DNA of 64,000 bases, taken from a virus. This document shows, piece after piece, positions 1 through 9,028 of the stretch (within the stretch, counting starts at the first letter, position 1; each line of letters begins with the position of its first letter). The stretch spans positions 23,629-87,628 of the IMG/VR virus record IMGVR_UViG_3300044631_000905; one strand, written 5' to 3'. The notes under the pieces are model-generated. The model had not been told where the DNA came from. It ran no database searches and worked only from the letters and a program-made list of their open reading frames with translations. A program made the position numbers and the translations under genes.

Positions 1-1
1 T

Positions 2-64
2 TATATGAAGCAGGAAAGCACTAACATGCGTCACAGAATAGAAGAACTACTCAAGGATAAATAA
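2..64 (+). CDS. 3' end of an upstream gene (partial)
   Basis: An open frame enters from the left edge and stops with TAA at 62-64. The visible 20 residues end in a charged helix-like tail (RIEELLKDK). Too little is present to name it. By position next to a tail-tube-like gene it may be a virion protein, which is inference. Confidence 0.5.
   Translation, partial: YMKQESTNMRHRIEELLKDK
56..63 (+). promoter_or_regulatory. Late promoter box GATAAATA
   Basis: It matches the T4-type late box (TATAAATA) at 7 of 8 positions and lies 23 bases before the start of the tail-tube-like gene, overlapping the stop of the preceding gene. Confidence 0.55.
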
Positions 65-85
65 CTAGTAGCTTGGGAAGTTGAC

Positions 86-604
86 ATGACCGCTGAGTGG
101 TACAAGGATCAACCAAGGAATAGGAATTTTCTAAATCCAGTTGGTTATCTTTTGAAATTAGATAAATTTGAAGGAACGGATTTCTTTTGTCAAAGAGCAA
201 ACGTTCCTGATATCACTATGCCAACAACAGAGTTTGCGACAAGATTTCGCAACCTACCTATTATCCCTGGAGGTGGTGTCACCTTTGGGGATTTTACTGT
301 TCAATTTATTGTTGATGAAGATCTAAAGAATTATTATTCAATTCATAAGTGGATGCGTCAGAATGGCAGAGCAGATGATGATGCCGATACTCCACCAAAA
401 GAAGAATATAGTAATGCTCAACTACACATTGTAACTTCATCATACAATCCCGCATTTATTGTATCGTTTGAGAATATTTTTCCAGTGTCATTGTCTGGTC
501 TAGAATTCAATGCTACAATGACAGATGTAGAATATATTACTGCTGAAGTTACATTTAAGCATCAGCGATTTTTTATCCTTGACAAAAATATGAAACCCCT
601 ATGA
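86..604 (+). CDS. Tail-tube-fold structural protein (gp19/gp54-like)
   Basis: A 172-residue protein of about the length of T4 tail tube gp19 (163). The pattern is that of the myovirus tail-tube fold: an N-terminal strand with a Phe-Phe-Cys patch near residue 30, a loop with Pro-Gly-Gly-Gly (about 60-63) before a strand F-x-D-F-x-V, a W at about 89, and a C-terminal V-x-F-E-N-I-F-P-x-S-L-S-G strand pair. It forms or caps the tail tube. It overlaps uvsY by 4 bases and sits behind a late promoter, which fits a virion protein. Whether it is the main tube subunit or a baseplate-proximal or terminator paralog (gp54 or gp3 role) cannot be told from sequence alone. Confidence 0.7.
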   Translation: MTAEWYKDQPRNRNFLNPVGYLLKLDKFEGTDFFCQRANVPDITMPTTEFATRFRNLPIIPGGGVTFGDFTVQFIVDEDLKNYYSIHKWMRQNGRADDDADTPPKEEYSNAQLHIVTSSYNPAFIVSFENIFPVSLSGLEFNATMTDVEYITAEVTFKHQRFFILDKNMKPL

Positions 605-1074
605 ATTTTGAAACTCTTCGTAATAAATTTGATCAACTACGTGAAGAATGGGCAGAAGATAGCGCGGTAGATTTCCAGTTCAAGAACAAACAGTATACCA
701 CAGATCTTGGACAACTTGCGTTAGACATCCCTTTCCAACACAATAAATACTTAAACCATTACACTGATATCTCACAGATCAAAACTTCTCTGGAGTTTGA
801 AATCAGAAAACTTGTAAAAGAAAAACGCGAATACTACAGCGGTGAAGCTGATGCTCGTGTTTACGCAGAAAAACCTTTTGGCGGAAGAATTCAAACTTCC
901 GAAAAAATGAAGACTTACCTAGAGAGTGATGATGAGATTATCAATCTTGAGGCGAAGATCAAGTATCTAGACCAGATGTTGTACTGGTTGGATCAGGTTA
1001 TGCGACAGATTTCAAATAGAGGGTTTCAGATCAAGAGTGCCATTGAATGGGAGAAATTTATTAATGGACAATAA
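601..1074 (+). CDS. uvsY: UvsY recombination mediator
   Basis: A 157-residue protein; T4 UvsY has 137. Shared landmarks with T4 UvsY are the L-N-x-H segment near residue 50, a basic helix ending in R-x-x-Y-Y-S-G (about 76-81), E-K-M-K-T (about 101-105) and the C-terminal S-R-G-F-x-I-K (about 138-144). UvsY loads the UvsX recombinase onto single-stranded DNA covered by gp32. The gene starts inside the end of the tail-tube gene and overlaps uvsW by one base, so uvsY and uvsW are translationally coupled. Confidence 0.88.
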   Translation: MNFETLRNKFDQLREEWAEDSAVDFQFKNKQYTTDLGQLALDIPFQHNKYLNHYTDISQIKTSLEFEIRKLVKEKREYYSGEADARVYAEKPFGGRIQTSEKMKTYLESDDEIINLEAKIKYLDQMLYWLDQVMRQISNRGFQIKSAIEWEKFINGQ

Positions 1075-2543
1075 TGACACTCCTTTCTGTTAAAAAGAAA
1101 AACGAAGTATACGTCACCATTCAGTCCGCAGAGCCCCATGTTCATATGGAGCTTTCGGACTATTTTACTTTTGAGGTTCCAGAAGCAAAGTTCTTAAAGA
1201 AAAATCCTCGTTACAAATACTGGGATGGAACTATTCGTCTGTATTCTCCTGGTACTGGCGAACTGTATGGTGGTTTAATGAAACACCTTGAGGTGTGGGC
1301 AGCGGAGCGTCAGTACACAATACAATACGAAAAGAATGATTGGTATGGCGATGTTCAAGAAACTAACGACTTTGTTTCTCCTGCTGGTATCAAAACATTT
1401 ATGGACAAAATCACCAGAGAAGGAATTACTCCAAGAGAGTATCAATACCGTGCTGTCTACGAAGCAATAAAGAATAATCGCAAATTACTTCTTTCTCCTA
1501 CGGGGTCGGGGAAATCTCTGATGATCTATTCCCTCGTCAGATACTATACTGCTACCAACAAGCAAACGTTGATCATCGTCCCTACTACGTCCCTGGTAGA
1601 ACAGATGGTTAATGACTTTAAAGATTACGGGTGGAATGCTGATGAGCATGTTCATAAAATTTACTCTGGTAAAGATAAGAATACTGATAAACCGATCATC
1701 ATTTCCACCTGGCAATCAATCTATAAGTTTCCCAAGAGATACTTTGATGATTTTGATTGCGTGATTGGTGATGAAGCACACCTGTTTAAGTCTAAATCAC
1801 TTACTGGTATTATGACAAAGCTTCATAATGCGAAGTATAGATTTGGTTTTACTGGAACCCTTGATGGTAGTAAGACACACAAGTGGGTATTAGAAGGTTT
1901 GTTTGGTGATTGTGAGCGTGTAACAAAAACTGATGATCTTATTCGTGAAGGACATCTATCTAAATTTAGGATCAAAGTTTTACTTTGTAAACATGCTCCA
2001 CAATATTTTGATACATATCATGATGAAATTGATTATCTTGTCAATCATAAAGGAAGAAATAATTTAATCAAAAATCTTGTTAAAGATATTGATGGCAATA
2101 CACTCGTGTTATTCAACTATGTGGAGAAGCATGGAGAACCACTTTTTGATCTAATAAATAACACAATAGATCCCACAAGAAAAATATTCTTTGTTCATGG
2201 TGGGACTGACGTTGAAGACAGAGAAGAAGTACGACAAATTACCGAGAGTGAAAACAATGCTGTGATCATTGCTTCATACGGTACTTTCTCAACTGGCATC
2301 AACATCAAAAGATTACACAATATTATTTTTGCTTCACCCAGTAAGTCACGTATACGTAATTTACAGTCCATCGGAAGGGTCCTACGTAAAGGTGAAGGAA
2401 AGGACATCGCAACCTTATATGATATTGCTGATGATATAGGTGGTCAAAATTATACACTAAAACATCTGAATGAAAGGGTTAATATTTACAACGAAGAAAA
2501 CTTTAAGTATGAGGTTATTAAAGTAAATTTACGCGCAAGTTAA
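1074..2543 (+). CDS. uvsW: UvsW-type DNA/RNA helicase
   Basis: A 489-residue superfamily 2 helicase (T4 UvsW has 503). An N-terminal DNA-binding domain (residues 1-110) precedes the motor. Walker A is P-T-G-S-G-K-S at 142-148, the DEAH-type motif II is D-E-A-H at 233-236, motif III-like F-T-G-T follows near 262, and motif VI Q-S-I-G-R-V-L-R-K is near 433-441. UvsW unwinds R-loops and branches recombination intermediates, and in T4 shuts down origin initiation late in infection. Start ATG overlaps the uvsY stop (TAATGA). Confidence 0.95.
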   Translation: MTLLSVKKKNEVYVTIQSAEPHVHMELSDYFTFEVPEAKFLKKNPRYKYWDGTIRLYSPGTGELYGGLMKHLEVWAAERQYTIQYEKNDWYGDVQETNDFVSPAGIKTFMDKITREGITPREYQYRAVYEAIKNNRKLLLSPTGSGKSLMIYSLVRYYTATNKQTLIIVPTTSLVEQMVNDFKDYGWNADEHVHKIYSGKDKNTDKPIIISTWQSIYKFPKRYFDDFDCVIGDEAHLFKSKSLTGIMTKLHNAKYRFGFTGTLDGSKTHKWVLEGLFGDCERVTKTDDLIREGHLSKFRIKVLLCKHAPQYFDTYHDEIDYLVNHKGRNNLIKNLVKDIDGNTLVLFNYVEKHGEPLFDLINNTIDPTRKIFFVHGGTDVEDREEVRQITESENNAVIIASYGTFSTGINIKRLHNIIFASPSKSRIRNLQSIGRVLRKGEGKDIATLYDIADDIGGQNYTLKHLNERVNIYNEENFKYEVIKVNLRAS

Positions 2544-2544
2544 T

Positions 2545-2943
2545 ATGGAAGAAGAATTTTATGCGACACTAAAATTAGTTTCTGGGGAAGAGATAGTAGC
2601 AAGGGTTTGCTATCTTCCAGATGAAGACAAACTTATGTTGGATAAACCATTAGCAGTTGAAACAGCAAAACAAAAAAAGGGTCACATGGAAGTGACTGGG
2701 TTTACTTTAAAAGAATGGATCTCAGCTACATTTGATGATATGTTTATTATCAAACGAGATCACATTCTTACGATGACAGAATTGGATGAAACAATTGAAG
2801 AGTTCTATATAAAAACAGTTCAAAAAATTGAAAGCGCCAAAACGCTAATCGGTAGAGGAAACAAACTTCCCAGAAGAGCTGGTTATCTCGGGTCTATTAA
2901 GGAAGTGAAAAAATCTTTAGAAGATATCTATAAGAAAAGTTAA
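2545..2943 (+). CDS. Small LSm/Sm-like conserved phage protein
   Basis: A 132-residue protein of unknown function. The first 70 residues read as a small beta barrel: L-K-L-V-S-G-E-E-I-V-A-R-V, then a hydrophobic strand with K-P-L, then F-x-x-K-E-W-I and I-x-R-D-H-I-L. The same order (T/S-G-[DE] strand, P-Y/L strand, W segment, D-x-I strand) recurs in three clustered proteins at 16674-17620, so I group them as one Sm-like family. The tail (95-132) is basic. It begins one base after uvsW. RNA binding would fit the fold but is inference. Confidence 0.6.
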   Translation: MEEEFYATLKLVSGEEIVARVCYLPDEDKLMLDKPLAVETAKQKKGHMEVTGFTLKEWISATFDDMFIIKRDHILTMTELDETIEEFYIKTVQKIESAKTLIGRGNKLPRRAGYLGSIKEVKKSLEDIYKKS

Positions 2944-3011
2944 GAGCTCTATTTCCCTTGAACCCCTGACAGAGTTATTGTACTGGGTTTCTGAGGTCAT
3001 GTCAAGCCCCC

Positions 3012-3040
3012 TTTACAATTGAACGATACGATGCTATACT
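3012..3040 (+). promoter_or_regulatory. Sigma-70 type promoter for gp55
   Basis: -35 TTTACA (3012-3017), spacer of 17, -10 TATACT (3035-3040). It lies in the 120-base gap before gp55, so the late sigma gene can be read by host polymerase before late transcription starts. The rest of the gap holds no gene. Confidence 0.7.
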
Positions 3041-3079
3041 TGATACAAATCATGTGAGACAACCGTGACATTCGCAGTA

Positions 3080-3574
3080 ATGACAAGAAAAAAACAGACA
3101 GAAAATTACGTCAATAACAAAGAGTTTCTTGCTGCGATCAGTGAGTACCGATCTAAGGTTATTGCTGCGAAGGAAGCTGGTAAACCTCGCCCCCGAGTAA
3201 CAAACTACTTGGGGGAATGCTTCCTAAAAATTGCCACACATCTTTCTTACAAACCAAACTTTGTCAACTACATGTTCCGTGAGGACATGATTTGTGACGG
3301 TATTGAAAACTGCTTACAGTATATTGATAACTTTGATCCAGAGAAATCAACTAACCCGTTTGCCTATTTCACTCAAATTATCTACTACGCTTTTCTCCGC
3401 CGTATACAAAAGGAAAAGAAACAGCTTGAAATTAAAGGAAAAATTCTTGAACGATCAGGATATGACGAAGTGATGCACACAGACACATTTGATGGTACAA
3501 TGTCTGGTATGAACGCTTCCTATTCTGACATGGGAACTATCAAAGAAAGTATTGAAACCCGAATGAACCGATGA
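3080..3574 (+). CDS. gp55: Late promoter sigma factor gp55
   Basis: A 164-residue protein (T4 gp55 has 185). It shows the reduced sigma region 2 typical of gp55: basic N-terminus, Y-L-G-E-C-F-L-K-I-A helix, R-E-D-M-I-x-D-G-I-E-N-C, then N-P-F-A-Y-F-T-Q-I-I-Y-Y-A-F-L-R-R-I. It directs host RNA polymerase to TATAAATA-type late promoters, many of which are present here. Start: ATG 3080 is chosen; an in-frame GTG at 3065 would add five residues. Confidence 0.93.
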   Translation: MTRKKQTENYVNNKEFLAAISEYRSKVIAAKEAGKPRPRVTNYLGECFLKIATHLSYKPNFVNYMFREDMICDGIENCLQYIDNFDPEKSTNPFAYFTQIIYYAFLRRIQKEKKQLEIKGKILERSGYDEVMHTDTFDGTMSGMNASYSDMGTIKESIETRMNR

Positions 3575-3783
3575 ATGATTATGAGTGGATTGATGAATGT
3601 TTCCGTGTCGAACAGAAACGCTTTGGAACTTGGTCTAGCTACGATAAAGAAGGTAAGGGCATCCTCACCACACTTAGTAAGGAACACCTTATCGCTTCGA
3701 CCCGTTGGTATCTACGAGCAAAACAAGAAGGGTTCTCTGAACCAACTATTCAATACGATGGAACTGTTGGAGGTAAACTATGA
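3571..3783 (+). CDS. Conserved small cyanophage protein
   Basis: A 70-residue acidic-aromatic protein with no motif I recognise. It overlaps gp55 by 4 bases (ATGA) and gp47 by 4 bases, so it belongs to the same transcript. Charged start M-N-D-Y-E-W and a conserved-looking R-W-Y-L segment in the middle. Function unknown. Confidence 0.6.
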   Translation: MNDYEWIDECFRVEQKRFGTWSSYDKEGKGILTTLSKEHLIASTRWYLRAKQEGFSEPTIQYDGTVGGKL

Positions 3784-4820
3784 AGATCGCTCTAATTACT
3801 GACCAGCATCTTGATGGACGCAAAGGATCTCTGGCATTCTGGAATTACTTTCAGAAGTTTTATGATGAAGTATTTTTTCCTATACTAGAAAAGAAAAAAG
3901 TTACTCACATTATTGACCTTGGAGATACATTTGACAATCGTAAGTCAATGGACTTCAATACATTTCATCGTGTGAAGGAGCATTACTTTGACAAACTACA
4001 AGGTTACAAAGTTCATATGCTTCTTGGTAATCATTGTACTTATTACAAAAATACCAACCGTATCAACTCACCTGAACTCTTACTGGAACAGTATTCAAAC
4101 ATCCGCATTTATTCTTCACCAGAGCATCTTACAATAGGTAGTAAGAAGTTCCTGATGTTGCCTTGGATCAACGCAGAGAACCGTGATGATGTCTTAAAGC
4201 TACTTGAAACTTCTGATGCTGATATTTGTTGCGGTCACCTTGAACTTACTGGATTTGAAGTTACGCCTGGTATGATGATGGATCATGGTATGGATCCAAA
4301 ACTATTCCATCGTTTCAACCGTGTCTGGTCTGGACATTTTCATCATCGTTCAAAGAAAGGGAATATTCAGTATCTTGGCAATCCTTATCAAATGTATTGG
4401 AATGATTACAAGGACACCCGTGGATTTCATATTTACGATACTCAAAGTGATAAACTTGAGTTTATCCCTAACCCGTTCGAGATCTTCGAAAAGATTATCT
4501 ACGACGACACAAAGGCAGACTACAACAAACAAGATGTGTCTGATTATAAAGACAAGTACATCAAGATCGTCGTTGATGAAAAGAAAGACTACCAAATGTT
4601 TGAAACGTTGGTTGATCGTCTTTACAACGTAGGAGTTCATGATGTAAAGATTATTGAAAATCTTGTTGGCGAAGACAGCAAAACCGACATCGAAATGTCC
4701 GCAAAAGATACATTAACACTTCTGAATGAGTATATTGATGAAGTAGAAATGACCGTCAGTAAATCAGATCTTAAGACACTTATGAGATCTCTATATATTG
4801 AGAGCTGTAACGTTGTCTAA
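3780..4820 (+). CDS. gp47: gp47, SbcD/Mre11-like nuclease subunit
   Basis: A 346-residue calcineurin-type phosphoesterase (T4 gp47 has 339). Metal-binding motifs in order: T-D-x-H-L-D (about 7-12), L-G-D-T-F-D-N-R (about 47-54), L-G-N-H (about 82-85), C-G-H-L-E (about 151-155) and S-G-H-F-H-H (about 184-189). With gp46 it forms the nuclease that resects DNA ends for recombination-dependent replication. The partner gene follows after one small gene. Confidence 0.94.
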   Translation: MKIALITDQHLDGRKGSLAFWNYFQKFYDEVFFPILEKKKVTHIIDLGDTFDNRKSMDFNTFHRVKEHYFDKLQGYKVHMLLGNHCTYYKNTNRINSPELLLEQYSNIRIYSSPEHLTIGSKKFLMLPWINAENRDDVLKLLETSDADICCGHLELTGFEVTPGMMMDHGMDPKLFHRFNRVWSGHFHHRSKKGNIQYLGNPYQMYWNDYKDTRGFHIYDTQSDKLEFIPNPFEIFEKIIYDDTKADYNKQDVSDYKDKYIKIVVDEKKDYQMFETLVDRLYNVGVHDVKIIENLVGEDSKTDIEMSAKDTLTLLNEYIDEVEMTVSKSDLKTLMRSLYIESCNVV

Positions 4821-4821
4821 T

Positions 4822-5085
4822 ATGTACATCGTAACTTTGGAAGATCACCCAGATGGCGTATACTCTGTCTTTGATGAACAAGAAGACAGAGTAATTCCTA
4901 TCTTTCAAGAAGAAGATGATGCTGACCGTTACCTTATGATGTTAGAAGAAGACCCAGACTATCCACCAATGCAGATAGTTGAGGTTGACGACCATGTTAT
5001 AATAGGAGCATGTCAAGAGAGAGGACATAGGTTCTCAATCATAACTCCTGATGACTTTTTGATCCCACCCGATGATTTAGAATGA
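4822..5085 (+). CDS. DUF3110-like small protein
   Basis: An 87-residue acidic protein beginning M-Y-I-V-T-L. The order G-V-Y-S-V, then I-P-I-F-x-E-E-D-D-A-D-R-Y with L-x-E-D-P next, resembles DUF3110 proteins of cyanobacteria and their phages. ATG 4822 follows the gp47 stop by one base; a TTG start 24 bases upstream is less likely. It overlaps gp46 by 4 bases. It sits between the two subunits of one complex, so it may be co-expressed with them; function unknown. Confidence 0.6.
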   Translation: MYIVTLEDHPDGVYSVFDEQEDRVIPIFQEEDDADRYLMMLEEDPDYPPMQIVEVDDHVIIGACQERGHRFSIITPDDFLIPPDDLE

Positions 5086-6812
5086 TTATTTTTAAAAAGA
5101 TCCGATGGAAAAACTTTCTCTCTACTGGGAATGTTTTTAGTGAAGTTGATTTACAAGCAGCAAAAACAAATCTGATCATCGGTTCCAACGGAGCTGGTAA
5201 GAGTACCATTTTGGATGCTCTTACTTTTTCTTTGTTTGGCAAACCATTTCGTAAGATCAACAAGCCTCTGCTGGTTAATAGTATCAACGAAAAAGACTGT
5301 CTTACCGAAATTGAATTTAGCATCGGCAAGAATGATTACAAAGTGGTTCGTGGGATCAAACCAAACAAATTTGAGATCTATTGTAACGATCAGTTGTGGA
5401 ACCAAGAAAGCACGGTTGTAGATCAGCAAAAGAACTTCGAACAAAACGTTCTCAAACTGAACTACAAATCATTCACTCAGATTGTAGTGCTTGGTTCTTC
5501 AACTTTCGTTCCATTTATGCGTTTGCCTCTGGCACAACGCAGAGAGATCATCGAAGATATCCTTGATATTCAAGTATTCTCTACGATGAATATTCTTCTC
5601 AAAGATAAAGTCCGAGAGAATAATGAAGAGATCAAGAACCTTGACTATGAACTTCACCTCCTGGGAGAGAAGATTGATATTCAGAAGAAGTATATGCTTG
5701 AACTGGAGAAAAAGACAAAGGAAGAGATTGACCGTAAGCAAAATAAAATTGCTGTATTGTTAGAAGATGAAAACACACAGCATCATGAGATTGCGCGTCT
5801 GACTTCTGAAGTCGAAAAACATTCTAAAGAAATGGAAGCACTCTCAAATTCTTCTTCTAAGTTAAAGAAGTTAAACACCTTTCTCTTTAAAATCCAATCA
5901 AAACTTTCATCATGTCAAAAAGAACACCAGTTCTTTACTGACAATCATGTGTGTCCTACCTGTACTCAAGACCTGAGTGAAGATTTTAGACAGAGTAAGA
6001 TTGCTGAGGGAGAGGGTGAATTAAATAATCTCCAGACTGGTATTGAAGATCTGCTAGATGCCATCGCAAAAGAAGAGGAGCGAGAAAATGAATTCGCAAG
6101 ACTATCAAAAATTATACTTGGCTTCAACTCTTCTATTACTCAAGCGAATTATCAGATTACTTCCATACGAAAAACAATCGGTGATATAGAAACCGAGATT
6201 AAAGAACTGGAAGAAACTAACCCAGACAAGAAAGCAGAGTTTGTCAAACTTGAAGGACTTGTTACGAATAAAAAAGATTTGGGCAAGACCTTTGCCGAAT
6301 ACAAGAAAGATCGTGATACACTATTGGTGGCATCGCAGTTGTTGAAAGACAACGGGATCAAGACCAGGATTATCAAAACCTATCTCCCAGCGATGAACCA
6401 ACTGATCAATCAATATCTTCAGCGTATGGATTTCTATGTGAATTTTACGTTGAATGAGAACTTTGAAGAGATCATCAAATCCAGATATCGTGATGTGTTT
6501 TCTTATGATAGTTTCAGCGAAGGAGAGAAAGCTAGGATTGATATTGCTTTGTTGCTTACTTGGAGAGCTATTGCTAAGCTCAAGAATAGCGTGGATACTA
6601 ACCTCCTTATTCTAGATGAGATCTTTGATAGTTCTTTGGATCAGCAAGGTGGCAGCGATCTCGGTTGGATCCTAAGAAACTTTGATGATAATACAAATGT
6701 ATATGTCATCAGTCATCGAGAACAACTAGAAGGAAAGTTTGATAGAACAATTACAGCGGTGAAGGAAAAGAATTTCTCCGTCATCCAGCAGACAGTTTCT
6801 GAACTGGACTAG
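5082..6812 (+). CDS. gp46: gp46, SbcC/Rad50-like ATPase subunit
   Basis: A 576-residue SMC-type ATPase (T4 gp46 has 560). Walker A G-S-N-G-A-G-K-S is at 34-41, a long coiled coil runs about 170-400 and is interrupted by a zinc-hook C-P-T-C at 291-294, the ABC signature F-S-E-G-E-K-A-R is near 477-484, and Walker B L-L-I-L-D-E-I is near 507-513. It drives end resection with gp47. A strong terminator overlaps its stop codon and ends the 55-47-46 transcription unit. Confidence 0.95.
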   Translation: MIIFKKIRWKNFLSTGNVFSEVDLQAAKTNLIIGSNGAGKSTILDALTFSLFGKPFRKINKPLLVNSINEKDCLTEIEFSIGKNDYKVVRGIKPNKFEIYCNDQLWNQESTVVDQQKNFEQNVLKLNYKSFTQIVVLGSSTFVPFMRLPLAQRREIIEDILDIQVFSTMNILLKDKVRENNEEIKNLDYELHLLGEKIDIQKKYMLELEKKTKEEIDRKQNKIAVLLEDENTQHHEIARLTSEVEKHSKEMEALSNSSSKLKKLNTFLFKIQSKLSSCQKEHQFFTDNHVCPTCTQDLSEDFRQSKIAEGEGELNNLQTGIEDLLDAIAKEEERENEFARLSKIILGFNSSITQANYQITSIRKTIGDIETEIKELEETNPDKKAEFVKLEGLVTNKKDLGKTFAEYKKDRDTLLVASQLLKDNGIKTRIIKTYLPAMNQLINQYLQRMDFYVNFTLNENFEEIIKSRYRDVFSYDSFSEGEKARIDIALLLTWRAIAKLKNSVDTNLLILDEIFDSSLDQQGGSDLGWILRNFDDNTNVYVISHREQLEGKFDRTITAVKEKNFSVIQQTVSELD

Positions 6813-6839
6813 GGGTGCCTCTAAGGGGGTGCCCCTTTT
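6811..6839 (+). terminator. Rho-independent terminator after gp46
   Basis: A 9-pair stem (AGGGGTGCC with GGTGCCCCT, two G-T pairs), an 8-base loop, then TTTT. It begins inside the gp46 stop codon. Confidence 0.85.
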
Positions 6840-6868
6840 GCTATGCTTACCACATCAGCAAAAAACCC

Positions 6869-9028
6869 ATGACCCGCCAAGAAATCAAGGGCAACCTCGC
6901 CCGCCTACTCGCTACTGAGAACCTCGTTGTAGAGCACCGTAACTGCCCTACAGCGTGCTTCAACGTTGAGACCCGTGTACTGACCCTCCCGAACTGGGAC
7001 CGTGCTTCCAGCACCGTATACGATATGCTGGTGGGTCATGAAGTGGGACACGCTCTCTTTACTCCCAACGAAGACTGGACTGCCAAGGTAGATTGCCCCA
7101 AAGACTTCATCAACGTGATTGAGGATGCGCGTATCGAGAAGCTGATGAAGCGTAAGTATCCTGGTCTGCGTAAGTCTTTTGCTGGTGGGTATCAAGAACT
7201 GAATGCCCAAGATTTCTTTGGCATCAAAGGTGATGATCTGAATACTTATAGTTTGATTGACCGTATCAATCTTCACTTCAAGGTTGGTGCTGGTGCCTTC
7301 ATTCCTTTCTCTGTTGATGAGCAAGTGTTTGTTGCTCGTACTGAGGAAGCAGAAAGCTTTGATGAAGTGCTCCAGATTGCTGTTGATGTTTATAACTTCA
7401 GCAAGCAAGAGAAAGAACTTGAGCAAGTTGATGCTAATGTTAATATTGACCAGACTACTCAAGGTGGGGGTGGTTCCACTCAATTTGGGGGTGATAATGA
7501 ACCAGAAGAAGGTGATGCTGATGAAGATCAACCTTCTGGTGGCGCTGATCAGCAAGGTCAGCAAACTGGTGGTGCCACTCAACCGAAAGGTGAAGATGCT
7601 GATGCTGCTGGTGATGAAGGTGATGAAGAGAGTTCTAAAACTCAAGATGCGTTTGATCGTGCTTCTGAGCGCCTGACTAATACTTTCTCTGGTGGTAATA
7701 CTTACTATGTTGAGATCCCAGACAGTGTGGTTCTTGATGAGTATGTTGCTGACTGGACTGAAGTCCATGACTGGATTGATGAGCAGCGTGAAGGTCTTAA
7801 TGATATTCTGCTTGAGACTGCTTACGACGGTGTTGATGCTGACTATCAATCTTTCCGTAAGCAATCTCAGAAAGAAGTAAATTATCTGGTAAAAGAGTTT
7901 GAGTGTCGCAAATCTGCTGATGCTTATGCTCGTGCTGGTCAATCCAAGACTGGTGTGCTTGACACTACCAAGATTCACACGTATCTTTACAACGAAGATA
8001 TCTTCAAGAAAGTTACTGTTCTTCCTGACGGTAAGAACCATGGTCTGCTGTTCCTTCTGGACTGGTCTGGTTCGATGCAGCGTGAGATCTTTGCTACTGT
8101 CAAACAGCTTCTGAACCTTACTGCCTTCTGTAAGAAAGTTCAGATCCCGTTTGAGGTGTATGCTTTCACGAACGATTACTTCCCTGTTCGTCGTGCCAAG
8201 GAAGGTAAATCTCCGTATGTTTCTAATGATGAATACTTTGCCGCTAATGGTTGCCATGATGGCAAAGTGTATCTCCAGAAAGGTATGTTCCATCTGGTGA
8301 ATTTTGTTTCTTCTCGTTCTAACGGCAAAGACTATGAGCGTATGTGCCGTAATCTTTTCCGAGAAGCATACACCTATACCTACCACACTTACTATGGTGC
8401 CACTACTGGTCTTGGTTTGTCTGGCACTCCTCTGAACGAGGGTATCGTGATGCTCAACTACATCATTCCTCAGTTCAAGAAACAGAACGATCTTCAGAAA
8501 GTAAATGTCTGTATTCTTTCTGATGGTGAAGCTTGCCAGACTTCCTATGGTCGTAAGTTGTATGATGAATACCGTGATAGGAACTATGTTCGTCCTCGCC
8601 GTCTAGACAACAGCACTTGTTTGCGTGATCGTCAAACTGGTCGTGTCTACAAACCGTTTGAAGGTTGGGATGGTAACACCAATACGTTCATTCAACAACT
8701 GCGTGACCGTAATCCTGGCGTGAATGTGTTGGGTTTCCGTATTCTTTCTGGTTCCCAACTCTCCAACTTCGTCTGCTCCTATGCTGACATTGATTATTAT
8801 GGAGAAGTTCAGAAGCAGTGGAAGAAAGAGAAGTCTGCTATCATCCCGCATCCCAAAGCATTCACCGCTTTGTATGCCATCAGTAACAGTTCTCTTGACG
8901 AGAGTTCTGTGTTTGATGTAGAGTCTGGTGCCAACAAGGGTGACATTACCAAAGCATTCAAAAAGATGCTGAATTCTAAAACCACCAACAAAAAACTTCT
9001 TAATTCTTTCGTGGAGTATGTCGCATGA
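6869..9028 (+). CDS. CobT-like protein: metallopeptidase motif plus VWA domain
   Basis: A 719-residue protein, usually called cobalamin biosynthesis CobT or peptidase in cyanophages. Residues 57-61 are H-E-V-G-H, a zinc-peptidase signature. Residues about 205-280 are a low-complexity acidic Gly/Gln/Asp linker. A von Willebrand A domain follows, with MIDAS D-W-S-G-S at about 398-402, the Thr in G-T-P-L-N-E and the Asp in L-S-D-G-E. With the CobS-like ATPase downstream it forms an AAA-VWA pair of the cobaltochelatase/MoxR type. Cobalt insertion is the usual guess; protein remodelling fits the domains equally well. ATG 6869 is preferred to an in-frame GTG at 6815, which lies inside the terminator. 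Confidence 0.8.
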   Translation: MTRQEIKGNLARLLATENLVVEHRNCPTACFNVETRVLTLPNWDRASSTVYDMLVGHEVGHALFTPNEDWTAKVDCPKDFINVIEDARIEKLMKRKYPGLRKSFAGGYQELNAQDFFGIKGDDLNTYSLIDRINLHFKVGAGAFIPFSVDEQVFVARTEEAESFDEVLQIAVDVYNFSKQEKELEQVDANVNIDQTTQGGGGSTQFGGDNEPEEGDADEDQPSGGADQQGQQTGGATQPKGEDADAAGDEGDEESSKTQDAFDRASERLTNTFSGGNTYYVEIPDSVVLDEYVADWTEVHDWIDEQREGLNDILLETAYDGVDADYQSFRKQSQKEVNYLVKEFECRKSADAYARAGQSKTGVLDTTKIHTYLYNEDIFKKVTVLPDGKNHGLLFLLDWSGSMQREIFATVKQLLNLTAFCKKVQIPFEVYAFTNDYFPVRRAKEGKSPYVSNDEYFAANGCHDGKVYLQKGMFHLVNFVSSRSNGKDYERMCRNLFREAYTYTYHTYYGATTGLGLSGTPLNEGIVMLNYIIPQFKKQNDLQKVNVCILSDGEACQTSYGRKLYDEYRDRNYVRPRRLDNSTCLRDRQTGRVYKPFEGWDGNTNTFIQQLRDRNPGVNVLGFRILSGSQLSNFVCSYADIDYYGEVQKQWKKEKSAIIPHPKAFTALYAISNSSLDESSVFDVESGANKGDITKAFKKMLNSKTTNKKLLNSFVEYVA

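Noticed and set aside
6905-8386. 493-codon open frame on the minus strand opposite the CobT-like gene
   Set aside because: It mirrors the strong third-base bias of the real gene, has no ribosome site or known motif, and would oppose a dense plus-strand operon.
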